Assembly (NCBI GenBank): GCA_016209885.1
Contig: JACQVF010000020.1
Location: 1 to 64,000, forward strand
Direction of reading: 5' to 3'
Origin: Gemmatimonadota bacterium
Lineage (GTDB): Bacteria > Gemmatimonadota > Gemmatimonadetes > Longimicrobiales > Gaopeijiaceae
Length of the DNA stretch: 64,000 bases
Every line of letters begins with the position of its first letter. The stretch's first letter is position 1. The position numbers and the translations under genes were made by a program. The notes under the pieces are model-generated. The model saw nothing but the letters and a program-made list of their open reading frames with translations, did no database searches and had not been told where the DNA came from. Shown piece after piece: positions 26,798 to 37,445 of this stretch.

Positions 26798-28234
26798 TCA
26801 GGGTTCCTCCGCTTCGTCGTCCGCGGGTTCTGCCGGCAGCAGACTCATCTGGTCCGGGGGAGAGATGGCGCGTGTGGTCCGCTCGATCTGATCCACCGCT
26901 TCGATCTCGTCGCCCGGCGCGGCGCCCAACTCCCGGAATCGGCGCGCCGCCACGAGAACACGGCTCTCCAGCGAACCCACCGCCCGATTATATCCGCCGA
27001 TCGCACGATCGAGTCCCCTCCCGACTTCCGCGAAGTGTCCCACGAATACGCGAATCCTGTCGTACAACTGCTTTCCGAGCTCGCTGATTTCCCTGGCACT
27101 CTGCGCGATCTGCTCCTGGCGCCACCCGTACGCGACGGCCTTCAACAGCGCGATGAGCGTGGTGGGCGTGGAAAGAATGACGCGTTGCGCAACGCCATAC
27201 TCGATGAGTGCTGGATCCTGCTCCAGCGCCGCGCTGAAGAAGCTCTCTCCGGGCAGGAAGAGCACGACGAACTCCGGGGTCTCCGGGAGCTGGTCCCAGT
27301 AGCCCTTGCTCCCCAGCTGCTGGAGATGCCTTCTCAACTGCTTCGCATGCTCCTGCAAATATCCGCGTCGCGAACCGTCGTCGGCCGAATCCACCGCCTG
27401 CAGGTAATGCTCCAGAGGGGCCTTCGAGTCGACGACTATGGTTTTCCCGACGGGCAGCCGGATGATCATGTCGGGACGAGTGCGCACGCCCTCGGTGTCG
27501 ACGCTCTCCTGCTCGAAGAAATCGCAGTGCTCCAACATGCCCGCGATCTCGACGACGCGGCGGAGCTGGATCTCGCCCCATCGCCCCCTGACCACGGGGG
27601 CGCGCAGGGCGTTCACAAGTCTCGCAGTCTCACCCTGTAGCTTCTGTTGCGATTCGGTGAGGGCTTCCAGGTGCCTGGTCAGGCTGCCCTGCGCCTCCCG
27701 GCGACTCCTTTCCACCTCCTCGATCTTCCTGTCCACCTTCTCCAAGGTGTCGGAAAGGGGCTTCACGAGTTCGTCTACGGCTCTCTGCCGCTTGTCCAGC
27801 TCGTCGCGCGCCCTGTCGTGAAACTTCTCGAGCTGCAGTTTCGCCAGCTCGAGAAACGATGCGTTGTTAGACCTGAGCGCCTCGGCGGAAAGGGCCTTGA
27901 AGGCGTCGGACAGCTTCTGCCGCGCTTCATCGAGCAGGGTGAACTTCTCGCCGGCCGCTTTGCGTTCCGCTTCGAGGCGCGCTCTCAGCTCGGCGATCTC
28001 TGCCGCGAGGCGCGTGCTGGCATCCATTAGCTCTCGGTTACGCGCTTCCTTTTGCGAGCCGGCCTCGCCCAGCTTTTCCAGCTCGGCATCCCTCGCCCGC
28101 AGGCGCTCCTGCAGGACCGCTAGCTGCGAGTGGGCGCCGGCGGCGCGGGCCTGGAGAACGAAGAACACCAGACCCCCAGCCACGGCGGCTCCGAGGAGCG
28201 CAGAGATCGCGATCCCGATGGCGTCCATCACCAT
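26798..28234 (-). CDS. rmuC: DNA recombination protein RmuC
   Basis: 478 residues. An N-terminal membrane segment ([22 protein letters not shown]), a long coiled coil (about 35-200, heptad-rich [18 protein letters not shown]), then the conserved RmuC nuclease-like core: [86 protein letters not shown]. RmuC limits inversions at short repeats and has a PD-(D/E)XK-like fold. The gene is on the same strand as addAB, 170 bases upstream of addB, so a repair-gene neighbourhood is likely. ATG at 28234 or 28228 are both possible starts. Confidence 0.92.
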   Translation of the reverse strand: MVMDAIGIAISALLGAAVAGGLVFFVLQARAAGAHSQLAVLQERLRARDAELEKLGEAGSQKEARNRELMDASTRLAAEIAELRARLEAERKAAGEKFTLLDEARQKLSDAFKALSAEALRSNNASFLELAKLQLEKFHDRARDELDKRQRAVDELVKPLSDTLEKVDRKIEEVERSRREAQGSLTRHLEALTESQQKLQGETARLVNALRAPVVRGRWGEIQLRRVVEIAGMLEHCDFFEQESVDTEGVRTRPDMIIRLPVGKTIVVDSKAPLEHYLQAVDSADDGSRRGYLQEHAKQLRRHLQQLGSKGYWDQLPETPEFVVLFLPGESFFSAALEQDPALIEYGVAQRVILSTPTTLIALLKAVAYGWRQEQIAQSAREISELGKQLYDRIRVFVGHFAEVGRGLDRAIGGYNRAVGSLESRVLVAARRFRELGAAPGDEIEAVDQIERTTRAISPPDQMSLLPAEPADDEAEEP

Positions 28235-28317
28235 CCTTCGCTGAAGGCAAGGCCCGTGGTCAAGATCATGGTGCGAGTTCTCCGCAGGAAGCCGGGCCGG
28301 CGCGGACCGGCGCGTCG

Positions 28318-31300
28318 TTACGGTGAGCCTTTCTCCGCGCGGATCGGCTGGATTCCCTCCGAGCTGAGGCGCCGGTTGAGCTCGGGCAGAGCGGTAGCGA
28401 CGTCGCCATCGAGGCGGGCGAGCTGCTCGTCCAGCTGCCCGGAGAGGAAACGGAACGCTTCGTACGCCGAGTCGGTAGGCCGCGCCTCCGCGCTCTCCAC
28501 CACCCGCAAGAGGTATGCGATCTTGTTGTTCAGCTTGATGGGGAAGTTGAGCGGATCCTGGCTGCTCTCGAGCCGGACCTGATAGATCTCGCCCTCGATC
28601 TCGCCCAAGCGGTCACGGAACGATTCCGCCATGGACCTGAGCGATGCGCTCTGCGCCTTTCCGAGCCGGTCCTCGATCTGCCGCTTGAGCTCGCGGATCC
28701 GCATCACCGCCTCGTTCGTCCCGCTCACCTTGTCGCGGATCTGGAGCGCGAGCTCGAACTGCGCCCGGAGGTCCGCGGCCGTCACGTCGTTGAGGCGCGG
28801 ATCGATCTTGACCTCGAAGGAATGGGTCTGGGTCACGCCATTCGCCGTGAGGCGCACCTGGTAGCTGCCGGGCGGCGCCTGCGGCCCCTCGCGGCCCGCC
28901 GCCCAGAAGATCATGCCCTCGAAGGCCGCGGGCCCCGGGTAGCGAAGGTTCCAGATGAAGCGCTGGGCACCCGCTTTGGCCGGGACGCGTGGCTCTCGCG
29001 GCTCCTGGTCCTCCCCGGGGGGGCCCTCCTCCCGCGGGCGTACCGTGTCCGCGACGGAGCCCTCGAACCTACGGATCACGTTGCCGCTCGCGTCCAGGAA
29101 CTCCAGAGTGACTTCTTGTGCCGGCCCTTTCAGGGAGTACTGCACGGTGACGCCGGGGTCCACCGAGCGGACGGGGCCGGCGGGTTGGAAGAGATGCGCG
29201 GCCGCGCGCGCCACCTCGGGGCTCAGCTCACGCAGCGGCTGGATGTGGTCCAGGATCCAGAACGAGCGGCCGTGCGTGGCGATGACCAGGTCGTTCTCCT
29301 CGACGATCAGGTCCGGTACCGGCACGACCGGGAGGTTGAGCCGAAGCGGCTGCCACCGGCCGCCGTTGTCGAAGGAGACGAAGATGCCGTGCTCGGTGCC
29401 GGCGTACAGGAGCCCTTCCCGCTTCGGATCCTCGCGCACCGCGCGAACGAAGTCGTCCTGTGGAATCCCGCCGACGATCTTCGTCCATGTCCCGCCATAG
29501 TCGTCCGTCCGGAACAGATGGGGAGTCCGGTCATCGAGCTGGTAGCGGTTCGCGGCGACGTAGGCCGAGCCCGCCCGGTGAGGCGACGCCTCGATGAGGC
29601 TCACCCGACTGAACTCCGGAAGCTCTTTGGGCGTCACGTTCTGCCAGTTCTTCGCGCCATCCCGGGTAAGGTGGATGAGGCCGTCGTCGGACCCGACCCA
29701 GATCGTGTTTGGCTCGCGCCGCGACGGCGCAATGGTGAAGATGACGGCGTAGGTCTCGACGCCCGTCTGATCCAGCGTGATCGGTCCGCCGGACGGCCCC
29801 ATCGTCCTGGGGTCCGCGCGCGTGAGGTCCGGACTGATCCGCTCCCAGCTCTGGCCCTCGTTCGTGCTGCGCCAGAGGTGCTGAGATCCCACGTACAGCA
29901 CGTTCGGGTCGAGGGGCGAGACCACGATCGGGAACGTCCACTGGAAGCGCTCCTTGATGTCTTTCGAGGAGTGTCCCATAGGGTTCTCGGGCCAGACCTG
30001 AACGTTGCGGAGCTCGCCCGTTGCATGGTCGTAGCGGGTTAGGAGTCCACCGTAGCTGCCGGCGTAGAAGACGTTCGGGTTCTCAGGATCGGCGGCGACG
30101 TAGCCGCTCTCGCCACCACCCACCGCGTAGAGGAACTCCCGGAAGTCGGCGCGGGGACTGGCCAGATGGCGCCAGTCCTTGCTCGGCACACAGGCCGTGC
30201 TGTTGTCCTGTTGGGCCCCGCAGACGTGGTAGGGCGAATGCCGTGTCGTGATCACATGGTAGAACTGGGCGGTGGGATAATCCTGTTCCGTCCACGTCTC
30301 GCCGCCGTTGTACGAGACGTTGGCACCTCCGTCGTTGCTGTTGATCAGGCGCCTGGGATCGCCGGGATCGATCCACAGGTCGTGGTTATCTCCGTGGGGC
30401 ACGCGGATAGGGCGGAACGTCTTGCCGCCGTCCGTGGAGCGATAGAGCCCGGTGTTCAGGACGTAGACGGCCTCCGGATCCTTCGGATCCGCGTAAACGC
30501 GGGTGTAGTAGAAGGCGCGTTGCCGGAGCCGCCGCTCCTTGTTCACCCGCTCCCAGGTCGCGCCGCCATCGTCGGAACGGAAGACCCCGCCTTCCTTCGC
30601 CTCGATGATGGCATAGACGCGCTTCGAGTCCGCCCCGGAGGCGGAGATGCCGATCTTACCCAGGGGCCCTTCGGGCATGCCCGGGTTTTTCGTGATCTCG
30701 GTCCAGGTGCGGCCCCCGTCCGTGGACCTGAACAGGCCGCTTCCCGGCCCGCCGCTGGAGAGGCCCCACGGGGTGCGGTAAACGTCCCAGAAGGCCGCGT
30801 ACATCACCTCCGGGCGTTGGGGGTCCAAGGCCAGGTCGATAGCACCGATGCGGGCGTCCCGGTAGAGAATCCTCTGCCAGGTTCTGCCGCCATCGTCGGA
30901 GCGGAAGATCCCCCGTTCCTCGTTGGGCCCATAGGGGTGTCCGAGGGCGGCCACGTAGACGCGGTCGCAGTTCCAGGGGTGGACGCGCACCCGGGCAATC
31001 GCCTGGGTGGTCCCGAGGCCCACGTGGATCCAACTCCTCCCGCCGTCGGTGGTGCGATAGACTCCGTCCCCCTGGATGATGTTGCCCCTGAGCTCCGTCT
31101 CGCCCATCCCGACATACACGAGATCGGGGTTCGCCTCGCAGACGCCGATGGCGCCGACCGACGACGTCCTGAAGTGTTGGTCCGACACGGGTTGCCAGGT
31201 CGTGCCACCGTCCGTGGTCTTCCAGAGGCCGCCGCCGGTGGCGCCGAACCAGTACTCGAGGCGGCGGTTCGAACTTCCGGCAACCGCCTGGGAGCGCCCG

Positions 31301-31482
31301 CCACGATTCGGTCCGATGTTGCGCCATTCCAGCGCCCCGAAGAGCGCGCTGTCGTACACGACGGGCTGTGGTTCCGAAGGTCGCTGCGCGACCGCTCCGC
31401 CCATCGCCGTCGAGCAGAGCACCACCGCGAGCGGTAGGGCGGTCGTCGCCCGGCGCGTGCACACACGAAGCAGCTCTGTCAT
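28318..31482 (-). CDS. Secreted BNR/sortilin-type beta-propeller protein
   Basis: 1054 residues with a signal peptide ending GGAVAQ. Many BNR/Asp-box motifs (SxDxGxTW) are visible: [63 protein letters not shown]. They span roughly residues 50-720 and would build one or two large propellers of the VPS10/sortilin or YCF48 kind. The last 300 residues hold an Ig-like strand region and a helical tail ([23 protein letters not shown]...). This class is abundant in Gemmatimonadota and Bacteroidota and often labelled glycosyl hydrolase, but no catalytic residues can be assigned from sequence. Probably exported. Confidence 0.8.
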   Translation of the reverse strand: MTELLRVCTRRATTALPLAVVLCSTAMGGAVAQRPSEPQPVVYDSALFGALEWRNIGPNRGGRSQAVAGSSNRRLEYWFGATGGGLWKTTDGGTTWQPVSDQHFRTSSVGAIGVCEANPDLVYVGMGETELRGNIIQGDGVYRTTDGGRSWIHVGLGTTQAIARVRVHPWNCDRVYVAALGHPYGPNEERGIFRSDDGGRTWQRILYRDARIGAIDLALDPQRPEVMYAAFWDVYRTPWGLSSGGPGSGLFRSTDGGRTWTEITKNPGMPEGPLGKIGISASGADSKRVYAIIEAKEGGVFRSDDGGATWERVNKERRLRQRAFYYTRVYADPKDPEAVYVLNTGLYRSTDGGKTFRPIRVPHGDNHDLWIDPGDPRRLINSNDGGANVSYNGGETWTEQDYPTAQFYHVITTRHSPYHVCGAQQDNSTACVPSKDWRHLASPRADFREFLYAVGGGESGYVAADPENPNVFYAGSYGGLLTRYDHATGELRNVQVWPENPMGHSSKDIKERFQWTFPIVVSPLDPNVLYVGSQHLWRSTNEGQSWERISPDLTRADPRTMGPSGGPITLDQTGVETYAVIFTIAPSRREPNTIWVGSDDGLIHLTRDGAKNWQNVTPKELPEFSRVSLIEASPHRAGSAYVAANRYQLDDRTPHLFRTDDYGGTWTKIVGGIPQDDFVRAVREDPKREGLLYAGTEHGIFVSFDNGGRWQPLRLNLPVVPVPDLIVEENDLVIATHGRSFWILDHIQPLRELSPEVARAAAHLFQPAGPVRSVDPGVTVQYSLKGPAQEVTLEFLDASGNVIRRFEGSVADTVRPREEGPPGEDQEPREPRVPAKAGAQRFIWNLRYPGPAAFEGMIFWAAGREGPQAPPGSYQVRLTANGVTQTHSFEVKIDPRLNDVTAADLRAQFELALQIRDKVSGTNEAVMRIRELKRQIEDRLGKAQSASLRSMAESFRDRLGEIEGEIYQVRLESSQDPLNFPIKLNNKIAYLLRVVESAEARPTDSAYEAFRFLSGQLDEQLARLDGDVATALPELNRRLSSEGIQPIRAEKGSP

Positions 31483-31553
31483 GTTGCCTCCCCGAGGAGT
31501 AGGACGGCACCGCCCGCGTGGGCACGGTGACCGGCGCCCCGGCGCTCGCCCCC

Positions 31554-31940
31554 TCAGCCGCGCAACCCGATGGCGTCGATCTCCACGGCCACATTCCGCG
31601 GGAGCGCGGCCGCCTGCACCGTGGCGCGCGCGGGCCGATGGTCACCGAAGTGACGGCCGTAGACTTCGTTCATAGCTGCAAAGTCGGCCATGTTTGCCAG
31701 GTAGACGGTCGTTTTGACGACGCGGTCGAGGGACGAGCCCGCCGCCTCCAGTACGGCCGCCAGGTTCCGCAGCACGCGATCCGTCTGCATGGCGACGTCC
31801 CCTTCGACGACGTTGCCGTTGGTGGGGTCAATGGCGATCTGGCCGGAGGCGAACACCCAGTCGCCTGTCACCATCGCCTGGCTGTACGGACCGATCGCCT
31901 TGGGTGCAGCATCCGTGTGTACTGCCCGCGGGTCATGCAT
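31554..31940 (-). CDS. ridA: RidA-family enamine/imine deaminase
   Basis: 128 residues. Family motifs: IGPYSQAMVTGDWVFASGQIAIDP near the start and the C-terminal ARATVQAAALPRNVAVEIDAIG, with the substrate-binding Arg (PARATVQ). RidA hydrolyses reactive 2-aminoacrylate and related enamines made by PLP-dependent dehydratases, protecting other PLP enzymes. ATG 31940 is chosen for GGAG about eight bases upstream; frame extension beyond it overlaps the kinase gene. It is the last of three minus-strand genes with a PLP enzyme and a sugar kinase, 13 bases after the kinase stop. Confidence 0.93.
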   Translation of the reverse strand: MHDPRAVHTDAAPKAIGPYSQAMVTGDWVFASGQIAIDPTNGNVVEGDVAMQTDRVLRNLAAVLEAAGSSLDRVVKTTVYLANMADFAAMNEVYGRHFGDHRPARATVQAAALPRNVAVEIDAIGLRG

Positions 31941-31953
31941 TCGGGTCGCTCCT

Positions 31954-32952
31954 TCACTCGATGCGCTGATGCAAGCGCAGGTGGCTCCGGATCTCGGCGG
32001 GTGAGACCGTCGCGACGCCGGCCTTGGATACCTCGATGGCTGCCGCATAGTTGGCGAACAGCGCGGCCTCCTCCGCCGTGGCGCCGGCAGCGAGCGCCAC
32101 GGCCACGGATGCGGTGACCGTGTCACCGGCGCCCGAGACGTCATACACGGAGCGGGCAACGGCGGGCACACGCACGTACCCGCCATTGGCGGAACGGAGG
32201 GCCATCCCGTGCTCGCCCAACGTCACCAGGAGGTGCTCGCACTGGAGGCGGCGGCGCATGGTCTCCATCCAGCCCGGGTTCTCCGCGTGGATCGGTGCGC
32301 CGGCCAGCGCATCCGCCAGCTCGCTCACGTTCGGCTTGAACAGGAATGCGCCCGCGTAGTCGAAGAAGCGGCGGCGCTTCGGATCCACCACGGTGGGGCG
32401 GTCCAGACGCGACCCCCACTCGAACACTGCCTCGACCACCGCCGGAACCAGGACCCCTTTGTTGTAATCCTCCATGACGAGAACGTCGCAGCGTTCCGCC
32501 AGCGCGTCGATGCGCGCGGCTAACACCCTGGCCACCTGCGGCTCCACGTCGGCGTCCATCTCCCGGTCGTAGCGCACGACCTGCTGGTGTCGCGCCATGA
32601 CCCGGGTCTTGACGCTGGTGGGACGCCCGCGCACGTCCACGAGCCCTTGGGTCCCGACGCCAAGTGTCTCGAGCTCCTGCGCCAGCCTGCGCCCCGCCTC
32701 GTCCGGGCCCACGCAGCCGACCAGCTCACAGTGCCCGCCCAGGGCAACGACGTTGGCCGCCACGTTCCCGGCGCCGCCCACCGCCCAGCGCTCACCGTCC
32801 ACGCGTACCACTGGGACGGGCGCCTCCGGCGAGATTCGCTCCGCGACCCCCAGGAGGTAGACATCCAGCATGAGGTCGCCCACCACCAGGACGCGCGTCC
32901 TCGGAACGGCCTCCAGGATCTCGTCCAGACGTTCGGGGGTCAGCCTATCCAC
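31954..32952 (-). CDS. hldE: D-glycero-beta-D-manno-heptose-7-phosphate kinase-type PfkB kinase
   Basis: 332 residues, PfkB/ribokinase fold. Motifs: VLVVGDLMLDVYLLGVAERISPEAPVPVVRV at the N-terminus (typical of RfaE domain I), GGAGNVAANVVALGG, and the catalytic anion hole VYDVSGAGDTVTASVAVAL. RfaE/HldE domain I phosphorylates heptose-7-phosphate at C1 for ADP-heptose used in LPS core. The nucleotidyltransferase domain II is absent, so this is the stand-alone kinase form (often called hldA or rfaE1). It starts at GTG 32952 and overlaps the upstream PLP-enzyme stop by eight bases. Confidence 0.85.
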   Translation of the reverse strand: MDRLTPERLDEILEAVPRTRVLVVGDLMLDVYLLGVAERISPEAPVPVVRVDGERWAVGGAGNVAANVVALGGHCELVGCVGPDEAGRRLAQELETLGVGTQGLVDVRGRPTSVKTRVMARHQQVVRYDREMDADVEPQVARVLAARIDALAERCDVLVMEDYNKGVLVPAVVEAVFEWGSRLDRPTVVDPKRRRFFDYAGAFLFKPNVSELADALAGAPIHAENPGWMETMRRRLQCEHLLVTLGEHGMALRSANGGYVRVPAVARSVYDVSGAGDTVTASVAVALAAGATAEEAALFANYAAAIEVSKAGVATVSPAEIRSHLRLHQRIE

Positions 32953-34060
32953 GGAACGGCTCGCGTCCCCGTGCCGCGACGCTCCACCACCCCGTGATCC
33001 GCTCGCCCTCCACCGCGTACAGCCGCTCGTTCAGGTTCACGGACACGCAGACATGGTTCGGAACGACCCGGACCCGATCGCCGACCTGCGGACGCCACGG
33101 CGTCCCGGCGAGATCGAGGATCCCGTGCTCCTCGTAGAGCCCCTGGACCACGACCTCAGGGTGTTCCAGCAGCGCCCCGTACCCAGTCCCGGAGCCACGG
33201 ACCTCCTCCTTGGACAGCGCCTTCGAGCCCGCGTCGATGATCGCCCGGCCCGGCACCGCCGTGCTCACCACCGTGGCCAGGATGCTGTACGCGCAGTCCT
33301 GCCAGCGGCTGGCGCCGATGGCCGCGGTGGAGCGGTCGTTGAAGATGCACGTCCCGGGGCGGATCTCGGTGAGACCCGGGATCTCGTGGGAGCGAGAGAG
33401 GGTCGGCGTGGACCCGCCGCTCACGACCTCAGCGGGGAGCCCTTCGGCGCCGAGTCGCTCGAGGAAGCGGTCCACCAGCGCGGCCAGCGCGCGCAGTTCG
33501 GTCCCCTGCTCCGGCGCAGGCGCTCGGATATGTCCCGGGTAGAAGAGGATGCCCCGGTACGCCACCCCGTCGAGCGCACACGCTTCGCGTGCAAGCTCCA
33601 CGGCGCGCTCCGGATCCGAGACACCCACCCGGCGCAGCCCCGCATCGATCTCCACGAGGACGTTCACCTCGCGTCCCTGGCGGCGAGCCGCGTTCGCCAA
33701 GGCGTGGAGCGCCTCCCTTGAGTCGAGGGCGACGCTGAGGCGTACGCGTTCAGGGAGCTCCACAAGGCGCTGCACTTTGCTTTCCCCGATCGGCGGGTAC
33801 GCGAGCAAGATGTCGGTGGCGACGATCGCCATGACTTCGGCTTCGCGCCGCGTCGCCACCGTCAGGCCGATGGCGCCCGCCGAGAGCTGGATTGCTGCGA
33901 GCTCCGGCGTCTTGTGCGTCTTCACGTGCGGGCGCCAGCCGATGCCGTGGTCGCGGCAATACGCCGCTGTGCGCTCGATGTTCGCTTGCATGCGCGCGAC
34001 GTCCACGAGGGGAACCGGCGTCTCGACGTCGTGGATCGTTTGGGGTACGTTTGAACTCAT
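32945..34060 (-). CDS. D-threonine aldolase/D-serine dehydratase-like PLP enzyme
   Basis: 371 residues with an alanine-racemase-type N-terminal barrel and a DSD1-like C-terminal domain. The PLP lysine lies in WRPHVKTHKTPELAAIQL. Downstream are VLVEIDAGLRRVGV, SGGSTPTLSRSHEIPGLTEIRPGTCIFND and the C-terminal metal-site region VRVVPNHVCVSVNLNERLYAV (His and Cys that bind zinc in D-serine dehydratases). Start MSSNVPQTIHDVETPVPLVD at 34060 agrees with family N-termini. Substrate may be a D-beta-hydroxy amino acid; aldolase versus dehydratase cannot be decided. The neighbouring RidA would suit a dehydratase that releases enamines. Confidence 0.82.
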   Translation of the reverse strand: MSSNVPQTIHDVETPVPLVDVARMQANIERTAAYCRDHGIGWRPHVKTHKTPELAAIQLSAGAIGLTVATRREAEVMAIVATDILLAYPPIGESKVQRLVELPERVRLSVALDSREALHALANAARRQGREVNVLVEIDAGLRRVGVSDPERAVELAREACALDGVAYRGILFYPGHIRAPAPEQGTELRALAALVDRFLERLGAEGLPAEVVSGGSTPTLSRSHEIPGLTEIRPGTCIFNDRSTAAIGASRWQDCAYSILATVVSTAVPGRAIIDAGSKALSKEEVRGSGTGYGALLEHPEVVVQGLYEEHGILDLAGTPWRPQVGDRVRVVPNHVCVSVNLNERLYAVEGERITGWWSVAARGREPFRG

Positions 34061-34348
34061 GAGTCGATAGTTCGGGCTCTCGGGATCCAGATCGCCGAGG
34101 CCAGTGTACGGAATAGGGACACCGAGGCCGGCCGCGCTTCTGATCGTCGCCCGCTGGTGCATAACGCGCCAGCGCGCCGCCGGCCCCTCGCCCTTTGCGG
34201 GGCCCCGGCGTCAGGATTTGGCAATCTGCGGGCCGTTGCTCCCGTTGCGCAACAGGGTTCGGAGGACGGCCGCCGACGGGGCGAAGCGGCTGCCACAGGC
34301 CGTCCTCGGGGGCGCGCGGACCGCTGGCAATCCCAACAGGGGGACTCC

Positions 34349-37300
34349 ATGCGAACATTGCTTCGCGCGATCCGTTCGGCCGTGCTGCTCGCGGGCGCGG
34401 CGACCACGATCCTGCTTACCCAGGCCGCGGCGGGGGCGGCCCAGTACTTCGGCCGGAACAAGGTCCACTATGACAGCCCTGATTTCCGGGTGCTGCAGAC
34501 GGAGCACTTCGAGATCCACTACTACCCGGAGATGCAGGAGGCAGCGAGGGACGCGGCACGGATGGCGGAGCGCTGGTACCAGCGGCTCGCCCGGCTGTTC
34601 CAGCACGAGTTCGCGGTCAAGAAGCCGATCATCCTGTACGCCGACCATCCCGACTTCCAGCAGACGAATGCGATCTCGGACGTGATCAGTGAGGGGACGG
34701 GTGGCGTCACGGAGTCGCTCAAGGACCGAGTGATCCTGCCTCTCACGGGCAGCTACAAGGAGACGGACCACGTCCTGGGCCACGAGCTGGTCCATGCGTT
34801 CCAGTACGATATCGCGAAGGCGCAGCGAGGAGGCGGCGCCACGGCCATCGGCTCGCTACCGCTCTGGCTCGTGGAAGGGATGGCGGAGTATCTCTCCGTG
34901 GGCCGTGACGACCCCCATACGGCCATGTGGCTGCGCGATGCGGCGCTGCGGGAAGAGCTTCCCACGCTGCGCCAGCTCACGCGCGACCGCCGGTTCTTCC
35001 CCTACCGTTACGGACAGGCGCTGTGGGCGTACGTCGCCGGCCGCTCGGGCGATGAGGTGGTGCCCGAGCTCTACCGGCAGGCGGGGCGCCGGGGCTGGGA
35101 GCAAGCGGTCGCCAGCGTGATCGGGATGAGCGAGGACTCCGTTTCACACGAATGGATCACGGAGTTGCGGTCCACCTACCTCCCGCTCATGCAAGGGCGC
35201 ACGCACCCGAGGGACGCGGGGAAACGGATCCTGGCGCCCGAGACCCGTGCCGGCGACATGAACCTGGCGCCCGCCCTCAGCCCCGACGGGCGCTACGTAG
35301 CCTTCATCTCGGAGCGAGAGCTGTTCTCCGTCGAGCTCTTCGTGGCGGATGCGCAGACGGGCAAGGTGGTCAAGAGACTCACGCGGAGCGCCGCCGACCC
35401 GCACTATGATGCGCTGGCTTTCATCAGCTCCGCGGGTTCATGGTCGCCGGATGGCCAGAAGTTCGTCTTCGTGGTCTACGCGGACGGCGACAACGCCCTC
35501 GCCATCGCGGACGTTCGGCGAGGGAAGATCGAACGGCAGATCCGCGTCCCGGGCGTCGGCGCGATGTCGAACCCCGCGTGGTCACCGGACGGGAAGATGA
35601 TTGCGTTCTCCGGTTCCGCCGGCGGGATCACGGACCTTTATCTCCTGGACGTGGCGAGCGGCCAGACGGAGCGCCTGACCGACGACCGGTACGCGGACCT
35701 GCAGCCGGCTTGGTCGCCCGATGGGACGACCATTGCCTTCGTGACGGACCGCGGCCCGGGCACCAACTTCCAGGGCCTGACGTACGGACCGGTGCGGCTG
35801 GCCCTACTCGACGTGGCGAGCCGGCGGGTCCGCAACCTGGACCTCTTCGCGGACGCCAAGCACATCACCCCCCAGTTCTCCCCGGACGCTCGCAGCCTGT
35901 ACTTCATCTCCGATGCGGATGGCTTCAGTGACGTCTATCGCGTAGCTCTGGCCACGGGGGAGGTGTTCCGGGTCACGCGGATCGCTACGGGCGTGAGCGG
36001 GATCACTGCGCTGTCACCGGCCATGTCCGTGGCGCAGGGCGAGGGGCGCATGCTGTTCTCGGTCTTCGATGGCGGGCGCTACGTCGTGTACGGGCTCGAG
36101 GCCGGGGAGATCGCGGGCCAGCCGGTGTCACGTGAGCCGGTGACGTCGGTCGCAGGCGTTCTACCGCCGGCTACGCCACGTGGCGACAGCTTCGTGAGCT
36201 CCTACCTGGGCGATCCCGTCACCGGGCTCCCGGCCACCGGAGAGTTCGAGGTCACGGACTACCGCGCATCGCTCCAACTCGACTACGTGGGCCAGCCCAC
36301 GATCGGCGTCGCCGTCAACCGCTTCGGTACCGGCGTGGGCGGCGCGACGGCGCTGTTCTTCAGCGATATGCTTGGCAACCGCAACCTCGGCTTGGCCGTG
36401 CAGGCGAACGGCGGCGTTCAGGACATCGGCGGGCAGGTCGTTTACCAGAACCTGAGTAGCCGCTGGAACTGGGCCTTGGCCGCTGGCCACATTCCGTATC
36501 TCCTCGCCTACACCTCCGTGGGTACGGGGTTAGTTCCGGTGAATGGGGGCTCGGTGCCTGCCACTGTCGTCGAGCAGATCCGCCAGCGGGTGACCGTGGA
36601 CCAGACGATGGCGCTCGTCGCCTACCCGCTGTCCGCGACGCGTCGGCTCGAGGCGAACGCCGGGGTCACCCGCTACAGCTTCGACAACGAGGTCGAGCGC
36701 TTCGCGGTGTCCGGCGGCCGCTTGGTCCTCCACGAGAAGGAGGATCTGGACGCGCCCGACCCGCTAAACCTTGCGCAGGCGGCGGTCGCGTACGTGGGCG
36801 ACTACTCGTTCTTTGGCTTCACGTCGCCGGTGAACGGTGGGCGCTTCCGCTTCGAGGTGGAAGGGACCTGGGGCACTATCAGCTACCAGACGCTCCTGGC
36901 CGACTACCGTCGCTACCTCTACCGCCGACCCATCACCCTCGCCTTCCGCGGACTGCACTATGGACGCTATGGCGCCGGTGGGAACACAGACCGGCTGAAC
37001 CCACTCTTCCTCGGGTTCGAGACATTCGTGCGCGGCTACGCGGCAGAGTCCTTCGAGTTCTCGGAGTGCACGGGAGCCGACGCTCAGCGCGGCACTTGCC
37101 CCGAGTGGGAGCGGCTCTTCGGCAGCCGCTTGGCCCTCTTCAATGTCGAGCTGCGGGCGCCTCTCTTCGGGACCTCGGAGTTCGGGCTCATCGACTTTCC
37201 CTGGCTCCCCACGGACGCGGGCGTTTTCCTGGACGCCGGCGCCGCGTGGGGGCCAGGAGAAAACCTCGAGTTCGCGTTCCGGCGCCGTACCACGGAGCGC

Positions 37301-37438
37301 GTGCCGGTGTTCAGCACCGGGCTTACCGCCCGCTTCAACGTCCTGGGCTTCCTCGTGGTGGAAGCATACTACGCATACCCGTTCCAGCGGCCGGAGAAGG
37401 GCTGGCACTGGGGCTTCCAGATCGCGCCAGGGTGGTGA
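34349..37438 (+). CDS. Exported metalloprotease-like / TolB-type propeller / outer-membrane barrel protein
   Basis: 1029 residues in three parts. After a signal peptide (about 1-31) comes a gluzincin-type peptidase domain (peptidase MA-like) with the zinc motif H145-E-L-V-H149 and a likely third ligand in WLVEGMAEYLS (about 173-183). Residues about 250-600 carry TolB/PD40 propeller repeats (LSPDGRYVAFIS, WSPDGQKFVFV, WSPDGKMIAFSG, WSPDGTTIAFVTD, FSPDARSLYFISD). From about 620 to the end is a strand-rich barrel resembling bacterial surface antigens, ending GWHWGFQIAPGW. ATG 34349 is the start that gives a clean signal peptide. Likely anchored in the outer membrane; substrate unknown. Confidence 0.8.
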   Translation: MRTLLRAIRSAVLLAGAATTILLTQAAAGAAQYFGRNKVHYDSPDFRVLQTEHFEIHYYPEMQEAARDAARMAERWYQRLARLFQHEFAVKKPIILYADHPDFQQTNAISDVISEGTGGVTESLKDRVILPLTGSYKETDHVLGHELVHAFQYDIAKAQRGGGATAIGSLPLWLVEGMAEYLSVGRDDPHTAMWLRDAALREELPTLRQLTRDRRFFPYRYGQALWAYVAGRSGDEVVPELYRQAGRRGWEQAVASVIGMSEDSVSHEWITELRSTYLPLMQGRTHPRDAGKRILAPETRAGDMNLAPALSPDGRYVAFISERELFSVELFVADAQTGKVVKRLTRSAADPHYDALAFISSAGSWSPDGQKFVFVVYADGDNALAIADVRRGKIERQIRVPGVGAMSNPAWSPDGKMIAFSGSAGGITDLYLLDVASGQTERLTDDRYADLQPAWSPDGTTIAFVTDRGPGTNFQGLTYGPVRLALLDVASRRVRNLDLFADAKHITPQFSPDARSLYFISDADGFSDVYRVALATGEVFRVTRIATGVSGITALSPAMSVAQGEGRMLFSVFDGGRYVVYGLEAGEIAGQPVSREPVTSVAGVLPPATPRGDSFVSSYLGDPVTGLPATGEFEVTDYRASLQLDYVGQPTIGVAVNRFGTGVGGATALFFSDMLGNRNLGLAVQANGGVQDIGGQVVYQNLSSRWNWALAAGHIPYLLAYTSVGTGLVPVNGGSVPATVVEQIRQRVTVDQTMALVAYPLSATRRLEANAGVTRYSFDNEVERFAVSGGRLVLHEKEDLDAPDPLNLAQAAVAYVGDYSFFGFTSPVNGGRFRFEVEGTWGTISYQTLLADYRRYLYRRPITLAFRGLHYGRYGAGGNTDRLNPLFLGFETFVRGYAAESFEFSECTGADAQRGTCPEWERLFGSRLALFNVELRAPLFGTSEFGLIDFPWLPTDAGVFLDAGAAWGPGENLEFAFRRRTTERVPVFSTGLTARFNVLGFLVVEAYYAYPFQRPEKGWHWGFQIAPGW

Positions 37439-37445
37439 GGCCGGG

